Positions 17,005 to 25,611 of a stretch of 64,000 bases of DNA are shown piece by piece. Position 1 is the stretch's first letter. Each line of letters starts with the position of its first letter. The position numbers were made by a program, and so were the translations under genes. Location of the stretch: NCBI GenBank assembly GCA_965178585.1, contig OZ238267.1:1488001-1552000 (forward strand), given 5' to 3'. Under the pieces are notes generated by a model that worked only from the letters and a program-made list of their open reading frames with translations, did not search any database and was not told the origin of the DNA. Source of the stretch: Marifrigoribacter sp965178585 (GTDB lineage Bacteria; Bacteroidota; Bacteroidia; Flavobacteriales; Flavobacteriaceae).

Positions 17005-18098
17005 TATAAATCCAGTTGAATACGGTTAGCAGCTTCTTTCTTTTTATCGTCAATTACTTTGGCATATATCTGTGTAGTGCGTAACTCTTTATGACCTAAT
17101 AATTTTGATACTGTATAAATGTCTGTACCCAAAGTTAATTGTAAGGTAGCGTAGGTATGACGCGCACAATGGAAGGTAATAGTTTTAGTAATACCTGCTT
17201 TCATCATCCATTGCTGTAATTTTAAATTAGACCAGGCACTATAATGCAAACCATCAAATACTTTATCGTCTGGATTACCTTTTTCTCCTAATAGATGTCT
17301 TGCTTGGTCTGATATTGGTAAGGTTTCGACACCTTTAGTTTTCTTTTGTCTAAATCGGATATAATATCCCATTTCTTTTGAGTGCTGGATTTCTGACCAT
17401 ATTAGTTTTTCAATATCTGACCAACGTAATCCGGTTAAAGCTGAAAAAATAAAAGCATTCTTTAAAATAGGCAGTTCACATTCTGTATTGACTGCCTTTT
17501 GTAATTCATCAAGCGTTAAAAATTCTCGTTGAGGTTCGCCTTGTTTAAAATACTCTACACCATTTGCAGGATTTACTTTTAATATACCATCCTTGACCGC
17601 CTGTTTTAATGCAGCTGAAAATTTACCGTAATACGAATATTTTGAATTTTGAGATAGTTGCTTACCTGCTCTACCTATTGCATCTTTATCTAAATACTCT
17701 TTGAAACGTTCAACAAACGATTTGTCTATATCTTGAAAACTAACATCTGTTGGACAAAACTTTTTTAAATGTTTTAGCATACTATTCCAATTCCCATAAT
17801 TGCCAGAGCTTGTATTTTTCTTTTCTGCTAAAGCTGTGATATAAGTAATAAAACTACCTTTTAGCTTTTCAATATCTTGAAAGCCATAAATACCGTTTTG
17901 AATTTCAATCTGTCTTTGAGCACAAATAGTTTCAGCCAATTGCTTGGTTTTCTTGTTGACCTCTCTTTCCGTTTTGGTTTTAGGATTTGGTGTAAGGTAT
18001 AAGCGTAAGTATTCTGTTTTACGTTTGCCTTTATGATAGTAATCTAAATACAGACTTATTTTGTCGTTCTTTTTGCGTTGTCTTAATGTTACTTTCAT
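17004..18098 (-). CDS. Tyrosine site-specific integrase
   Basis: A 364-aa integrase with an N-terminal arm-binding domain (VTLRQRKKNDKISLYLDYYH), a SAM-like core-binding domain (residues about 95-190) and the catalytic domain. Catalytic residues are visible: Arg in TGLRWSD, Lys in KKTKG, HxxR in FHCARHTY, His in LLGHKEL and nucleophile Tyr in TTQIYAKV. It is 7 bp downstream of the HTH/zinc-finger gene and about 0.6 kb from the 3' end of mnmE. The position and strand fit an element that recombines at the mnmE end. Confidence 0.95.
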   Translation of the reverse strand: MKVTLRQRKKNDKISLYLDYYHKGKRKTEYLRLYLTPNPKTKTEREVNKKTKQLAETICAQRQIEIQNGIYGFQDIEKLKGSFITYITALAEKKNTSSGNYGNWNSMLKHLKKFCPTDVSFQDIDKSFVERFKEYLDKDAIGRAGKQLSQNSKYSYYGKFSAALKQAVKDGILKVNPANGVEYFKQGEPQREFLTLDELQKAVNTECELPILKNAFIFSALTGLRWSDIEKLIWSEIQHSKEMGYYIRFRQKKTKGVETLPISDQARHLLGEKGNPDDKVFDGLHYSAWSNLKLQQWMMKAGITKTITFHCARHTYATLQLTLGTDIYTVSKLLGHKELRTTQIYAKVIDDKKKEAANRIQLDL

Positions 18099-18105
18099 AA
18101 TGGAA

Positions 18106-18471
18106 TTAATTAAAGAGGTTTTCTATTTGCCATCTGGCCACAATACGCTTTCTACCAAAAGGAACTGCTTTTAAACGTCCTTGTTGTATCATTCTTTGAA
18201 TGGTCCATCTACTTACTCCAATAAGTTGTGAGGCTTCTGTAACACTTAAAAAATCCTTGTTATTTACAGCATTAGGATTGTGAACTTCAACAATTTGTTT
18301 TTGCTGTTGCATATCTTCAGTAAGAGTAGCTTGAATTTTTTCTTTGCGCTTGCGTGCCTTATAGGCTCTTTTTGCACAAGTATCACCACAGTATTTAGTA
18401 ACTGTTGTACGTGCTGTAAAAGCATTACCGCAATGCTTACAAGTTTTAGGAATGAATAAATTACTGCTCAT
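18106..18471 (-). CDS. Zinc-finger plus HTH excisionase-like protein
   Basis: From the ATG at 18471 the product is 121 aa (MSSNLFIPKTCKHCG). A longer ORF would begin at 18561, but its first 30 codons lie across the 10-bp repeats, so I prefer the shorter form. A Cys4 zinc finger (CKHCG ... YCGDTCAKRAYKARKRK) precedes a MerR-like HTH (FLSVTEASQLIGVSRWTIQR, then GRLKAVPFGRKRIV). The arrangement and location directly before the integrase suggest a recombination directionality factor that binds the adjacent repeats. Confidence 0.83.
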   Translation of the reverse strand: MSSNLFIPKTCKHCGNAFTARTTVTKYCGDTCAKRAYKARKRKEKIQATLTEDMQQQKQIVEVHNPNAVNNKDFLSVTEASQLIGVSRWTIQRMIQQGRLKAVPFGRKRIVARWQIENLFN

Positions 18472-18520
18472 AAATGGTGCTTTATGTAGCGTAATGGTGC
18501 AACGTGGTGCGTTATGGTGC
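18471..18520. repeat. Five tandem 10-bp repeats upstream of the excisionase-like gene
   Basis: Five consecutive units of exactly 10 bp follow the + strand consensus nnnATGGTGC: four keep GGTGC and one reads GTAGC. The spacing of one helical turn puts every copy on the same DNA face, which suits cooperative binding by the neighbouring HTH protein or by integrase. Confidence 0.75.
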
Positions 18521-18561
18521 ATCATTTCGCCAATATCTTCGCCAACAGAAATGGGCAACAA

Positions 18562-18700
18562 TTCTATATTTCAGGCAACAGATATACAACAAATTTAATC
18601 AAAAAAGAGCAAATAAACAACAAATAAAAGAAGATAAAACACTATAAAGTCAACAATAACAAGGGATTAACAAATAAAAGAAAGTAAGTTACTTCCCGAT
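18562..18700. other. Probable attachment-site region at the mnmE 3' end
   Basis: Two 14-bp direct repeats AACAAATAAAAGAA at 18619-18632 and 18669-18682 are spaced exactly 50 bp, and an inverted repeat AAGTAA-G-TTACTT (18682-18694) spans the mnmE stop codon. With the integrase pointing away from mnmE this is a good candidate for attR/attL. The 3' end of mnmE (trmE/thdF) is a known target for other islands such as SGI1. The matching copy at the far end is not in the window. Confidence 0.5.
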
Positions 18701-20062
18701 ACAAAAATTAGCAAATATATTCCCTAATAAATCATCATTACTAACTTTACCTGTGATCTCTCCTAAATAATAAAGTGCTTGTCTTAAATCAATTGCTAGT
18801 AAATCACCTGAAAGATTATTGTCTATTCCTTCTTGAACTTTATTAATTTCTTCTAAGGATTTTAATAGTATATCGTAATGCCTTGAGTTGGTAACCATTA
18901 ACTGATTGGAATCTAATTCTTCAATTCCAGCGACATCCAGTAATGAGTTTGTTAAAACATCAATACTATCTTTGTTTTTAGCTGAAATAGATAAGAATGG
19001 CAATTCACTATTGGTAATAGCAGATAATTGCTCACTAGAAGATTTGTCAATTTTATTAGCTACGATTAACTGTTTGGAATTGGTAGAGAAATTTTGAAGT
19101 TCATTTTCAACTTCTTCAACACTCATTTCAGAACTATCAAATAAATAAATATAGATAGAAGAGTTTTCTAATTTTTCTAAAGCTCTTTCTACTCCAATTT
19201 TTTCAATTTCATCAGTTGTTTCTCGTATACCTGCAGTATCAATAAAACGAAAACGAATCCCTCCAATCGAAATTTCATCTTCTATAGTATCTCTGGTAGT
19301 TCCAGCAATCGTACTAACAATTGCTCTTTCTTCATTTAATAATGCGTTTAATAAAGTTGATTTTCCTGAATTTGGTCGACCTACAATTGCAACTGGTATC
19401 CCATTTTTTAATACATTTCCTGTAGCAAAAGAATCGATCAGTTTTTTAAGTAATACTTCAATTTTAGTGATTAACTTCTGAAACTCATCTCTATTAGCAA
19501 ACTCTACATCTTCTTCAGAAAAATCTAATTCTAATTCTATTAAAGAGGCAAAATTTAAAAGCTGAATTCGTAATTCTTCAATTTCTGTAGAAAATCCGCC
19601 TCGCATTTGTTGTATTGCTAATTGGTGGGAAGCCTTAGAGTCACTTGCAATTAAATCTGCAACAGCTTCAGCTTGACTTAAATCCATTTTTCCGTTAAGG
19701 AATGCTTGTAAAGTAAACTCACCAGCAGTAGCCATTCTGCAACCTTTTCTTAGTAATAATTGAATGATTTCTTGTTGTATATAAGAACTTCCATGACAAG
19801 AAAATTCCACTACATTTTCTCCAGTATAAGAATTAGGGGTTTTAAAAACAGTAGCTAATACTTCATCAATAATTCGACTTTTATCCATAATATTCCCTAA
19901 GTGAACGGTATGAGATTTTTGCTGTGACAAATCTTTTCCACTTATTGAATTAAAAACGTTAGATGCAATTGTAATTGCATCTTTACCCGAAAGACGAATA
20001 ATTGCGATAGCTCCTGCACCGGATGGAGTTGCTAATGCGATAATAGTATCTTGATGAATCAT
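18689..20062 (-). CDS. mnmE: tRNA uridine-5-carboxymethylaminomethyl synthesis GTPase MnmE
   Basis: 457 aa, full length for the family. The N-terminal folate-binding domain (PSGAGAIAIIRLSG) is followed by a helical domain with an embedded G domain: P-loop GRPNSGKSTLLNAL, GTTRDT, DTAG and NKID. The C-terminus is the conserved FCIGK, whose Cys is needed for modification. With MnmG it makes the 5-carboxymethylaminomethyl group on U34 of some tRNAs. The gene is intact although an integrated element abuts its 3' end. A TAnnTTTG box (TATTTTTG, reverse complement of 20067-20074) ends 4 bp before the start codon. Confidence 0.97.
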   Translation of the reverse strand: MIHQDTIIALATPSGAGAIAIIRLSGKDAITIASNVFNSISGKDLSQQKSHTVHLGNIMDKSRIIDEVLATVFKTPNSYTGENVVEFSCHGSSYIQQEIIQLLLRKGCRMATAGEFTLQAFLNGKMDLSQAEAVADLIASDSKASHQLAIQQMRGGFSTEIEELRIQLLNFASLIELELDFSEEDVEFANRDEFQKLITKIEVLLKKLIDSFATGNVLKNGIPVAIVGRPNSGKSTLLNALLNEERAIVSTIAGTTRDTIEDEISIGGIRFRFIDTAGIRETTDEIEKIGVERALEKLENSSIYIYLFDSSEMSVEEVENELQNFSTNSKQLIVANKIDKSSSEQLSAITNSELPFLSISAKNKDSIDVLTNSLLDVAGIEELDSNQLMVTNSRHYDILLKSLEEINKVQEGIDNNLSGDLLAIDLRQALYYLGEITGKVSNDDLLGNIFANFCIGK

Positions 20063-20181
20063 AGCGCAAAAATAATAATAAAATCACTGTAGAATGTTAA
20101 GCATTTCATTTTACTTATTTTTTATTTCCTTGTAACTTTTCGAATAATTTTTCTACATATATATAAACAACAATCAAAAAA

Positions 20182-20544
20182 ATGGAAATCATCAATCACA
20201 CCACAATGAGAAAAGACAATCAATTAATTGTAATTGCTCATCTTTCACAGTTATTAACTTATATAACCGGGTTTGGAGGGCTAATTGTTCCTCTTATTAT
20301 TTGGTTTACTCAAAAAGATAAAGTCTTAGGAATTGACGAGCATGGTAAAGCAATTATTAATTTTCAATTAAGTATTTTATTATTTACTGTTATTAGTATA
20401 CCAGCTATATTATTATTAGGACTGGGTATTTTAATGTTAATTGTTATTGGAGTTTTGGCTTTTATTATGCCGATAGTTAATGCTATAAACGCGAGTAATG
20501 GAAAACCTATTAATTACTTTATGACCATTAATTTCATTAAATAA
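20182..20544 (+). CDS. DUF4870 small membrane protein
   Basis: A 120-aa protein with three hydrophobic segments (about residues 22-45, 65-80, 82-102) and the DUF4870/Tic20-like pattern: HLSQLLTYITGFGGLIVPLI at the start, GIDEHGKAIINFQLS in the loop and MPIVNAINASNGKPINY near the end. The role of the family is unknown. Its stop codon overlaps the start of a further small membrane gene (TAATG). Confidence 0.85.
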   Translation: MEIINHTTMRKDNQLIVIAHLSQLLTYITGFGGLIVPLIIWFTQKDKVLGIDEHGKAIINFQLSILLFTVISIPAILLLGLGILMLIVIGVLAFIMPIVNAINASNGKPINYFMTINFIK

Positions 20545-20714
20545 TGAGTAATAAAGATTTAGTACGATATGCTATAGGAATTGGGTTGGGTATTATTTTA
20601 GGAATAATAGCAGGTATTTTATTGAAAAATATTGGTTTAGGTATTGTTATAGGTATACCAATAGGTGTTGCCTTTGGATTTGCTTTAATAAAAAAGAATA
20701 AAGCTGAAAAATAA
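20544..20714 (+). CDS. 56-aa glycine/isoleucine-rich membrane protein
   Basis: Starts at the ATG that overlaps the DUF4870 stop by one base. The 56-aa product (MSNKDLVRYAIGIGLGIILG ... LIKKNKAEK) has two hydrophobic helices with GxxxG-like spacing and a lysine-rich C-terminal tail, probably cytoplasmic. No family is recognised. Coupled translation and shared membrane nature suggest it acts with the DUF4870 protein. Confidence 0.65.
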   Translation: MSNKDLVRYAIGIGLGIILGIIAGILLKNIGLGIVIGIPIGVAFGFALIKKNKAEK

Positions 20715-20722
20715 ACCTAGGT

Positions 20723-21841
20723 TTAATTATTTAACATCACTGGCATTACCAGCATAACTACTATTTCGCCTTCATCCAATCCATCAGTTGGAGTTAGAAT
20801 TCCTGCACGATTTGGCATAGACATTTCTAAAGAAACTTCATTACTACTTAAATTGTTAAGCATTTCAGTTAAAAAACGAGAGTTGAAACCAATTTGCATG
20901 TCATCTCCTTGGTAATCACAAGTTAGACGTTCTTCGGCTTTATTGCTATAATCAATATCTTCCGCAGAAATATTAAGTTCAGCACCTGCAATTTTTAAAC
21001 GAATTTGATGTGTAGTTTTATTTGAAAAAATTGAAACACGTCTAACTGAATTTAAAAATTGATTTCGCTCAATTCTTAATTTATTTGGGTTTTCTTTAGG
21101 GATTACTGCTTCATAATTTGGATATTTTCCATCAATTAATCGACAAACCATTTCAGTATTGTCAAAAGAAAATTTTGCGTTAGAGTCGTTATACTCAATC
21201 GTTACTTCCTCTTCACTTCCAGCTAAAATTGACTTTAATAAATTTAAAGGTTTTTTTGGCATAATAAATTCAGCAGTTTGTGATGCTGAAATATCCTCAC
21301 GAGAATATTTTACTAATTTATGAGCATCTGTTGCTACAAAAGTCAATCCTTCAGTTGAAAACTGAAAGAATACACCGCTCATTACAGGACGTAAATCATC
21401 GTTACCTGCAGCAAATATTGTTTTGGATATTGCAGTAGCTAAAACATCACCTAATAAAGTTGTAGAGCTTGGGTCTTGCAGCTCAATTGCATGTGGAAAT
21501 TCCTCGCCACTAGCATATGCTAATGCATATTTACCGTGATTAGAACTAATCTCAATGGTATTATTATCTTCAATCGTAAAAGTTAAGGGTTGCTCAGGAA
21601 AAGTCTTTAAAGTATCTAATAATAGTCTAGCTGGAATACAAATGTTTCCTTTTTCACTACTTTCAACATCTAATTTTGAAGAAATGGTAGTTTCTAAATC
21701 TGAAGCTGAAACAGTTAATGAGTTCTGATCTAATTGAAACAAAAAATTATCCAGTATAGGAAGCGTATTGTTATTATTGATAATTCCTCCTAAAACTTGA
21801 AGTTGTCTTAATAAATATGAACTAGATACTATAAATTTCAT
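20723..21841 (-). CDS. dnaN: DNA polymerase III sliding clamp (beta subunit)
   Basis: 372 aa, the usual length, made of three repeated clamp domains. Recognisable parts are MKFIVSSSYLLRQLQVLGGI at the start, LPILDNFLF, the domain-2 segment LRPVMSGVFFQFS ... FVATDAHKLVKY, and the C-terminal VVMLVMPVMLNN, close to the usual MPMRL-like end that forms the protein-binding pocket. It tethers the polymerase to DNA. A TAnnTTTG -7 box (TATATTTG) lies on the reverse strand at 21908-21915. Confidence 0.97.
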   Translation of the reverse strand: MKFIVSSSYLLRQLQVLGGIINNNNTLPILDNFLFQLDQNSLTVSASDLETTISSKLDVESSEKGNICIPARLLLDTLKTFPEQPLTFTIEDNNTIEISSNHGKYALAYASGEEFPHAIELQDPSSTTLLGDVLATAISKTIFAAGNDDLRPVMSGVFFQFSTEGLTFVATDAHKLVKYSREDISASQTAEFIMPKKPLNLLKSILAGSEEEVTIEYNDSNAKFSFDNTEMVCRLIDGKYPNYEAVIPKENPNKLRIERNQFLNSVRRVSIFSNKTTHQIRLKIAGAELNISAEDIDYSNKAEERLTCDYQGDDMQIGFNSRFLTEMLNNLSSNEVSLEMSMPNRAGILTPTDGLDEGEIVVMLVMPVMLNN

Positions 21842-21967
21842 TTTAATGCTTTTATGATTGAGTAAAAAAGGTCTGCTTTTAACGATTTTTGATTATTGCG
21901 TCAATTACAAATATATTTCAATTTGTATTCTATTCCCTTTGAATTTAAAAGAAACTTATTAACAAAA

Positions 21968-23641
21968 TCAGCTGTATTTTTTCTTTCGAATGTAGTTATA
22001 AACTAACCCGAAAAGTGTAATTAAACCTAAGGGTAGCAGTAGGTTAATCCATTGCCAAAACAATCTGTTTTCTGTTGTTTTAATTGGATCTAAAAATGGA
22101 ACGGAAATATCTTTACTTCTAATGTTTATAAGTCCAGTGTCATCTAGTAAGTAATTAACGGAATTCAGTAAGAATTCTTTATTTCCATAAAAGGTATTGG
22201 TCCATTTATCATAACCCAGTTCTAAAGGTCTATTTCCTTGAAACTGATTTTTAATAATACTTCCATCACTAATAATTATCATTTTAGTTTCTTTACTAAC
22301 TTCTTTATTATTTTTAGTTTTAAAAGGCTTAACTCTGTTTGAATATGCAGAATTAAAAGAACCTTCTAATAAAACTGCTAATGGAATTTCACCAGCTTTA
22401 AATTCTTCTGGAGATGGACCCTCGTTAACAATTCTCAAATTCTTATCTATTTCCTTGGTTATGTCTATTTCTTTAGGCATTCCAACAATTTTTGTAACAG
22501 GAGAGGAACTTAATAAAATGGTTTTATATAATGAATTTGGTAAAGTATCAATGCTACTTGCATAATCAAATTTTACAGCTTCGATATTGGTTACGATTGG
22601 ATGTTTAGAACTACTATTAGATAACGGACTGTACAGCCAAGGATATCTATTATATTGGGATTCTCGCTCATTTCCAGTTGCCAATAAAATCGGAGCTGAA
22701 TATAAATCTTTAACTAAATTGGGGTTTACTCTAATTCCATATTTAAAGAAAAAATCGGTTAGATTTAAATCTTTACCAAAAGCAAAATCATTTCCACTAA
22801 TACTATCATTAACAAGTTCTACATGTTCTATTAACCAAAGCGATGAACCTCCATTCATAGTATATTGATCTAGAATATACTTTTCTTCTTCGGAAAACTT
22901 TTCTGTAGGGTTTGCAATTACAATTAAATCAAATTGATTGATTTGCTCTAAAGTTTTTAATGGTGAATCTAAAACCGAATCTAAAGTAAAGGGTGCAATA
23001 TAATAGTAATCACGAAGTGTTGTAAAAAAATCTGCAACATACTTGTCATCAAATTCTCCATTCCCTTTTAAAACAGCAACTTTTCTTTTTTTAGGATGAA
23101 TTAATTGATTAAACCCATCTGCGAAAGCATATTCTAAATTTTGAATAGAATTATTAACTCTTTCTTCTGAAGTAACTCCTAATTGATTTTTTAATAATGG
23201 AATCTTAATATAATTGTTGTTAAATGAAGCAATAGCCCAAGGAAATACTTGTTGCGTGCTTGTTTTTCCATTTTGTTTTATTTCTACTTGAGCAGGTTTG
23301 GCTCCAAATTTTAATAAAGATTCAATATCACCTTCTTTTTCTGAAGGGTTCACGAATTTGAATTTTACATTTGAATTATAAGCTTCAAATTCCTCTAAAA
23401 GCTGTTTGGTTTCTACTTGAAGTCTTTTAAATTCAGAAGGTAAATCACCTTCTAAAAAAACTTCAATAAAAATAGGGATGTCTACATTAGTAATAGTTTC
23501 TTTTGCTGCACTAGACAAGGTATAACGTTGATCTTGAGTTAAATCAAATCGTTTGTAAAAGTAATTTCCTATTAGATTTATTAGAATAATACCAATAATT
23601 AATAAGAATAGGGGCTTTATATGTTTTTTTCTATTTTCCAT
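21968..23641 (-). CDS. gldG: Gliding-motility ABC transporter auxiliary protein GldG
   Basis: 557 aa with an N-terminal membrane anchor (HIKPLFLLIIGIILINLIGNYF), a large extracytoplasmic domain of the ABC-type uncharacterised transport family (DLTQDQRYTLSSAAKETI, VAVLKGNGEFDDKYVADF, DLIVIANPTEKF), and a C-terminal TM helix followed by RKKKYS. It is coupled to gldF: stop and start share one base. In Flavobacterium johnsoniae GldA, GldF and GldG form an ABC transporter linked to gliding; the ATPase gene is not adjacent here. Confidence 0.93.
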   Translation of the reverse strand: MENRKKHIKPLFLLIIGIILINLIGNYFYKRFDLTQDQRYTLSSAAKETITNVDIPIFIEVFLEGDLPSEFKRLQVETKQLLEEFEAYNSNVKFKFVNPSEKEGDIESLLKFGAKPAQVEIKQNGKTSTQQVFPWAIASFNNNYIKIPLLKNQLGVTSEERVNNSIQNLEYAFADGFNQLIHPKKRKVAVLKGNGEFDDKYVADFFTTLRDYYYIAPFTLDSVLDSPLKTLEQINQFDLIVIANPTEKFSEEEKYILDQYTMNGGSSLWLIEHVELVNDSISGNDFAFGKDLNLTDFFFKYGIRVNPNLVKDLYSAPILLATGNERESQYNRYPWLYSPLSNSSSKHPIVTNIEAVKFDYASSIDTLPNSLYKTILLSSSPVTKIVGMPKEIDITKEIDKNLRIVNEGPSPEEFKAGEIPLAVLLEGSFNSAYSNRVKPFKTKNNKEVSKETKMIIISDGSIIKNQFQGNRPLELGYDKWTNTFYGNKEFLLNSVNYLLDDTGLINIRSKDISVPFLDPIKTTENRLFWQWINLLLPLGLITLFGLVYNYIRKKKYS

Positions 23642-24360
23642 TAACCCTTCCTTAAATTGATCATTGTAAAAATTAGAAACACAGCCGAAATACTCATGAA
23701 ATATAAAATATCTCTAGTGTCAATAACTCCTCTAGCAACACTGTCAAAATGTGTTTTCATTCCAATCTTATTTAAACCAAAAGATGAAATTTGAAATAAA
23801 GATTCTATAGTGTTAAAGCCATAATAAAAAAATAAACATAGAAAAACTGCAGCTATAAACGCTACAATTTGATTTTTTGAAAGAGTGGATGCAAATATTC
23901 CTATAGAGGTATAGGCTAAAATTAAAAAAAACAATCCAATATAGGACCCAATAGTACTCCCAATATCCCAATTACCTGGTGGATTACCTAGTTTCGATAT
24001 TGTAACTATATATAATAATGTAGGCACAATAGCCAAACAAATAAGTAGTACAGACCCAAAATATTTTCCTAGAACTATATTTTTTAATGGTATGGGTTTA
24101 GTGATTAATAATTCATAGGTACCCATCTTTTTTTCTTCACTAAAAGCTTTCATAGTAACTGCAGGTATTAAGAATAATAATACCCAGGGAGCAATTACAA
24201 AAAAGGAAGATAAATCTGCAAAACCATTGTCAAGAATATTAAATTCACCAGGAATTAGCCATAGTAAAAGACCGTTTAAAATTAAAAACAAAGCAATAAC
24301 CATAAATCCAACAGAAGTTGAAAAAAATGAGTTAATTTCTCTTTTTAATATGGCAAACAT
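23641..24360 (-). CDS. gldF: Gliding-motility ABC transporter permease GldF
   Basis: 239 aa with six predicted TM segments, starting MFAILKREINSFFSTSVGFM. The cytoplasmic loop MKAFSEEKKMGTYELLITKPI matches ABC-2 type permeases of the GldF/NosY type. Translationally coupled to gldG and about 10 bp after the small monooxygenase-like gene. Confidence 0.93.
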   Translation of the reverse strand: MFAILKREINSFFSTSVGFMVIALFLILNGLLLWLIPGEFNILDNGFADLSSFFVIAPWVLLFLIPAVTMKAFSEEKKMGTYELLITKPIPLKNIVLGKYFGSVLLICLAIVPTLLYIVTISKLGNPPGNWDIGSTIGSYIGLFFLILAYTSIGIFASTLSKNQIVAFIAAVFLCLFFYYGFNTIESLFQISSFGLNKIGMKTHFDSVARGVIDTRDILYFMSISAVFLIFTMINLRKG

Positions 24361-24370
24361 AAATTTTGTT

Positions 24371-24667
24371 TTATTTCAGGCTATGTAAAGTGTCAACACT
24401 CCAAGCTTGTGCTTTAGAACGGAACATAGGTTTGGTTGTTGCCCAAACTTTTTTAAATAATTCACTATTTCTATAATTTTCTAAATCAGTTGGAGTATCC
24501 CATCTACTATAAGTGAAAAATATATCGGTATTATTTTTATCTTGATAAAGTTCTAAAAAAGTACAACCTTCAAAAGCACGAATTTTTTCTTTTATTTTTT
24601 CAAAATTAATAAGAAAGGTTGGTATTTCTTCCTTATTAAATTCCATTTTCACAATTCTTGTAAACAT
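24371..24667 (-). CDS. Antibiotic-biosynthesis-monooxygenase-like (ABM) small protein
   Basis: I start at the ATG at 24667 (MFTRIVKMEFNKEE), giving 98 aa and a 4-bp gap to the upstream gene; a start at 24730 would overlap it by 59 bp. The dimeric alpha/beta-barrel ABM fold is suggested by FLINFEKIKEKIRAFEGCTF, then LELYQDKNNTDIFFTYSRW and ENYRNSELFKKVW. Substrate unknown; many members are heme- or quinone-linked or structural. It sits in a minus-strand run with the SAM enzyme and gldFG. Confidence 0.8.
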   Translation of the reverse strand: MFTRIVKMEFNKEEIPTFLINFEKIKEKIRAFEGCTFLELYQDKNNTDIFFTYSRWDTPTDLENYRNSELFKKVWATTKPMFRSKAQAWSVDTLHSLK

Positions 24668-24671
24668 ATAA

Positions 24672-25508
24672 TTATTCAAAATTAATACTAACGGTGTCTC
24701 TATAATTAAGTCCAAATAGTGAAGAGGCACTTCCTACCGTTTTTGGGTTGCTCTTATAAATGGCTAATTCTAAATATCCAGAAGAATTCCATAGCGCCAA
24801 TTTTTTTCCATCTTCAACTCGTTTGCTTTTTGGGTTATCAAAATTAATAAAATCGCTATATCGTTTATGAATGGTTGTAAACTTAATAGACCTAGCTTGA
24901 ATAATAAAATTTCTACCTTTTCCAACTTTATCAAAAAGAGCCTTGTTGATATTACAAATTACATTCCCATAATTATCAATATAAATTACGTTTCCAAAAA
25001 TTTGATTATTCTCAGGGTTAACAACAGGTTTAATTCCGGTGAGTTGTTTTATTTCAGAAATTGGCTTCCCAATAACTTCAAGTGTTCCACCTCTGGCAAT
25101 ATGACAAGCTACTTTCACGAAAACATCTAAAACAGGAAAATTAGATTCAATTTTGTCGTGAACATTAATTTCAACAATTTTTTCTGGATTAATTTCTGAA
25201 GTTAGCATTGATATAATTCCATTATTAGCACAAATAAAATAATGTTCATCTAAATAAACTGCAATGTGCTTATTTTCAGGATTTAACTCTGAATCTATTC
25301 CAATTAAGTGAATACTTCCTGGAGGAAAACTCTTATAAGCATTTTGAATTATGTATGCAGCTTCCGAAATATGAAACGGAGAAATTGAATGAGAGATATC
25401 AACAATTTTTATAGTTTCTAATTCGCTATAAATTGCCCCTTTAACCGCACCAGCAAAGTGATCCTTCTCACCGAAGTCAGTTGTTAAAGTGATAATAGCT
25501 TTAGGCAT
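24672..25508 (-). CDS. SAM hydroxide adenosyltransferase (DUF62 family)
   Basis: 278 aa, the usual length for the DUF62/chlorinase-like family, which hydrolyses S-adenosylmethionine to adenosine and methionine. Signature parts are LTTDFGEKDHFAGAVKG at the N-terminus, KIVDISHSISPFHISEAAYI (the D-x-S-H motif), and in the C-terminal domain NVIYIDNYGNVICNI. It probably serves SAM balance. Upstream, a TAnnTTTG box on the reverse strand (25539-25546) lies almost back to back with one serving the divergent PhoH gene. Confidence 0.9.
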   Translation of the reverse strand: MPKAIITLTTDFGEKDHFAGAVKGAIYSELETIKIVDISHSISPFHISEAAYIIQNAYKSFPPGSIHLIGIDSELNPENKHIAVYLDEHYFICANNGIISMLTSEINPEKIVEINVHDKIESNFPVLDVFVKVACHIARGGTLEVIGKPISEIKQLTGIKPVVNPENNQIFGNVIYIDNYGNVICNINKALFDKVGKGRNFIIQARSIKFTTIHKRYSDFINFDNPKSKRVEDGKKLALWNSSGYLELAIYKSNPKTVGSASSLFGLNYRDTVSINFE

Positions 25509-25538
25509 TTTGTTAATATTTATTTAAACTAATAACGA

Positions 25539-25557
25539 CAAAAATACTGTACTTTTG
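25539..25557. promoter_or_regulatory. Back-to-back -7 boxes of a divergent promoter pair
   Basis: TATTTTTG on the reverse strand at 25539-25546 points to the SAM enzyme, and TACTTTTG on the + strand at 25550-25557 points to the PhoH gene. Both fit the Bacteroidota -7 consensus TAnnTTTG; their -33 regions would overlap the opposing promoter. No clear TTG -33 element is seen. Confidence 0.5.
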
Positions 25558-25611
25558 TTTTAGAGAAAAACAATTTATTACATTGTATTAATATTTTTAA
25601 ATGTACCGCTT

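Noticed and set aside
18471..18520. Short CRISPR or microsatellite
   Set aside because: Units are 10 bp with no spacers and no cas genes nearby; a protein-binding array is a better reading.
1..18688. Second attachment site within the window
   Set aside because: I looked for a copy of the mnmE 3' end and found none by eye, so the left end is taken to be outside.
24668..24730. Longer ABM-like protein starting inside the SAM enzyme gene
   Set aside because: The 59-bp overlap adds residues unlike the family; the ATG at 24667 gives a standard length.
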